Source: Planktotalea frisia (GTDB taxonomy: Bacteria > Pseudomonadota > Alphaproteobacteria > Rhodobacterales > Rhodobacteraceae). Taken from it: 47,196 nt of DNA. The position numbers and the translations under genes were made by a program. This document shows, piece after piece, positions 45,788-47,196 of the stretch. The stretch spans positions 1-47,196 of the forward strand of contig NZ_MLCB01000101.1 in NCBI RefSeq assembly GCF_001890925.1. Reading direction: 5' to 3'. Positions within the stretch are counted from its first letter, which is position 1, and each line of letters starts with the position of its first letter. The notes beneath the pieces are model-generated. The model did not search any database. It saw only the letters and a program-made list of their open reading frames with translations, and was not told the DNA's origin.

Positions 45788-46069
45788 GAGCTAACGGGGG
45801 TAAAGACTGGAGCGATCAGGGAGGAGCAAACCAAAGTAAATCATGACCTTGGGTGTAAACACGCAAACCAACCCAAGCGGGTTCATCCCTGTGTGATCTG
45901 GAGGGTCCCAAAGTTATGAACCCGCCAGTGTCACCATCAACTAACCCTTACACTTGTTGCTCGGGCAGTTTTGTTTCATCATCTGATGACAGTCATTTCG
46001 GCTTTCACACTTGAGGGCTTCAGTCCTCGCTACATTTGAAACATTCCTAATCATCTTCAAGGAAGGAAC
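45788..46069. other. gene-poor spacer with long inverted repeat
   Basis: No gene is supported. A perfect ten-base inverted repeat, GCGGGTTCAT (45877-45886) and ATGAACCCGC (45916-45925), surrounds 29 bases, and CTTGGGT/ACCCAAG arms (45848-45854, 45871-45877) precede and touch it. Possible RNA structure, terminator or transposon end; undecided. Confidence 0.5.
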
Positions 46070-46366
46070 ATGAATATGCCCAAGGGGTATTTAGTTGCTA
46101 ATATACGGGTCACCGATGCAGATAAGTTCGCTGCATTTTCTGGCATGGCTGGTCCTGTCATTAAAGCTCATGGAGGGAAAGTATTGGCGAAAGGTCCTGA
46201 TGCTGAGCGGCATGAAGGTAATGTAACAGGAACAGTGATGATGATTGAATTTGATAGTCTTAGTGCTGCTAGAAAATTCTATTTAAGCGATGAATACCAA
46301 GCTGCAAAAGCGATTAGGGACGCCTGCTCTGAAACTGATCTGATGCTTATTGAAGGTACTACCTAG
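46070..46366 (+). CDS. DUF1330 family protein
   Basis: A 98-residue protein matching DUF1330, a ferredoxin-like dimeric alpha-beta barrel fold: KGYLVANIRVTDADKFAAFSG, VIKAHGGKVLAKGPDAE, TVMMIEFDSLSAARKFYLSDEY and ALMLIEG-like end (DLMLIEGTT). The activity of the family is not established. AAGGAAGGAAC precedes the ATG; a second ATG two codons on is an alternative. The base composition is lower in GC than the core genome, consistent with transferred DNA. Confidence 0.88.
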   Translation: MNMPKGYLVANIRVTDADKFAAFSGMAGPVIKAHGGKVLAKGPDAERHEGNVTGTVMMIEFDSLSAARKFYLSDEYQAAKAIRDACSETDLMLIEGTT

Positions 46367-46457
46367 AACAAACTACAACTAGGTTGAGACCGCATGAGTT
46401 GTCGATATCAATGCGACTGGCCACCTCTCATTGGCAAAATCGGAAGTTAAACTCACG

Positions 46458-46646
46458 ATGGACAACACCCTGCACCCAGCCAATGCCCATAAGCAACGAT
46501 GCCCCAGATGTCAGTCGCCCTTGAACACGGTTGTCGTTCACGGGCATGAGCAGTGTGTGGTCTGTAAGTCCAACATCTTTGAGTGCTGCTCAGGGGATAC
46601 GTGTCAGACAGACTACAATCTAAGTGTTGGGTACAAGAGAGGCTAA
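46458..46646 (+). CDS. zinc-ribbon small protein
   Basis: A 62-residue protein with two CxxC knuckles, C15-x2-C18 (CPRC) and C33-x2-C36 (CVVC), followed by a second cysteine cluster (ECCSGDTC, near residues 43-49). It probably binds one zinc ion. It resembles short orphan zinc-ribbon proteins seen in Rhodobacteraceae. The start is uncertain: ATG at 46458 has only GGAAG about 12 bases upstream, and a TTG at 46431 is in frame. Function is unknown. Confidence 0.6.
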   Translation: MDNTLHPANAHKQRCPRCQSPLNTVVVHGHEQCVVCKSNIFECCSGDTCQTDYNLSVGYKRG

Positions 46647-46656
46647 TGCAGGCATA

Positions 46657-46905
46657 ATGAACTTCCGAATGAGAATGTTCCACGACGCCAATGCCCCTCT
46701 TGCTGATGGCCTGCGCAGGAAAGAACTCCTGTCGATCAGTAATGAGGACTTTGAGAGCAAGCACGGCTTCATACAATGGGCTTTCCCAACACCAGAAAGC
46801 AGCAATCAAGTTTCAAATGCTCCTGTTCTAGATTTAGAAACAGCCGTGTGGTTGGCAGAAAAACCAGAGGTTTCCACTTTCTTAGAGGCTATGACGCCGT
46901 CTTGA
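46657..46905 (+). pseudogene. OGFr-related conserved domain fragment
   Basis: An 82-residue frame that holds the bacterial type of the opioid-growth-factor-receptor conserved region: SKHGFIQWAFPTPESSNQ followed by APVLDLETAVWLA. Complete bacterial relatives, as far as I recall, are about 150 residues and continue with a helical end. Here the chain stops at EAMTPS, in the same place where the transposase fragment begins, so the 3' part has probably been lost. AGG stands 4 bases before the ATG at 46657. Function of the family in bacteria is unknown. Confidence 0.65.
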
Positions 46906-47196
46906 CCCAGCCAAAGGCGGGTTTGGTCTGGTACTCCGGGTGGACAGCATCGGCGAAATACACCGCTTCATCCACGCCAAGCTCGGTCATCAATCGCTCG
47001 TAAAGCGCGATGAATTCGGCTTGCTTCTCTGCAGATGAAACCCGTGGCAGGGCCTTGGGCTTGCGATACTCAAAACCCAAGCGAGCCAAAAGCTTGATGC
47101 CGCCGGAATGCGAATATTCAAAGCCAAATTGGGATGCGATGTAGGATCTGATCGGGGCCGTCGAGTGACAGAAGCGTCCGTCCAGCCAAGTGCATA
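46889..47196 (-). mobile_element. IS630-type transposase fragment, partial at window edge
   Basis: The minus strand is open from the right edge to 46889, giving about 101 residues that match an IS630 transposase: RSYIASQFGFEYSHSGGIKLLARLGFEYRKPKALPR (parts), EKQAEFIALYERLM and the catalytic-region YFADAVHPEYQTKPAFGWVK with the first DDE aspartate. Beyond GWVK the family sequence ends and TAS-stop follows, so the 3' part with the remaining catalytic residues is missing. The break coincides with that of the OGFr-like frame. The 5' end lies outside the window. Confidence 0.85.

Overview
The window looks like chromosome of a marine alphaproteobacterium of the Rhodobacteraceae (Roseobacter group). 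The basis is the gene content and order: ftsY with a DMT exporter and yciB, a SAM-II riboswitch on metZ, glyQ and glyS separated by a small DUF6446-type gene, a C-terminally extended folB followed by folP and glmM, a short DUF1127 protein, and the family resemblance of almost every product. This assignment is inference from recognition; no database search was run.

Positions 1-41,870 are mostly core genome. The left part holds ftsY, a DMT-family transporter and yciB, then a SAM-II riboswitch with a likely terminator and competing antiterminator in front of metZ. Next come a 2OG-Fe(II) oxygenase, folE2, a DUF1127 protein, trkH and a ThDP decarboxylase. A periplasmic SPOR-like/peptidoglycan-binding protein follows whose trypsin-like domain has lost its catalytic triad. 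The middle has the glycyl-tRNA synthetase operon, a PPDK-like protein with a degraded nucleotide half, a cell wall hydrolase, and the folB-folP-glmM set. ilvC is divergent from two overlapping Lrp/AsnC regulators that lead into a class-V aminotransferase. After that come a UbiH-type hydroxylase, a HAD phosphatase, a GntR regulator, a large membrane glycosyltransferase, carA, a YqeY protein, a second glycosyltransferase, a DUF2244 protein, ctaD, lipB, a LytTR membrane regulator divergent from a DUF2306-like membrane protein, tRNA-Leu(GAG) and an SDR dehydrogenase.

From about 41,850 to the right edge the character changes to an accessory island. A PDZ-like/multi-TM sensor gene ends abruptly where its signalling half would be expected. 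It is followed by a phage-like helix-turn-helix replication protein whose linker-coding DNA carries palindromic direct repeats (lambda O/ori-like layout). Then comes a HipB-HipA toxin-antitoxin pair whose promoter lies within three operators spaced exactly 27 bp apart. Beyond it are several small cargo genes (a 65-aa protein, an AlbA_2/Schlafen-like fragment, DUF1330, a zinc-ribbon peptide, an OGFr-related fragment). The window ends in an IS630-type transposase fragment that runs off the edge and is fused to the broken OGFr-like gene.

The most interesting signals are the repeat-bearing replication gene, the 27-bp HipB operator ladder, the metZ leader switch and the catalytically dead protease-like protein.
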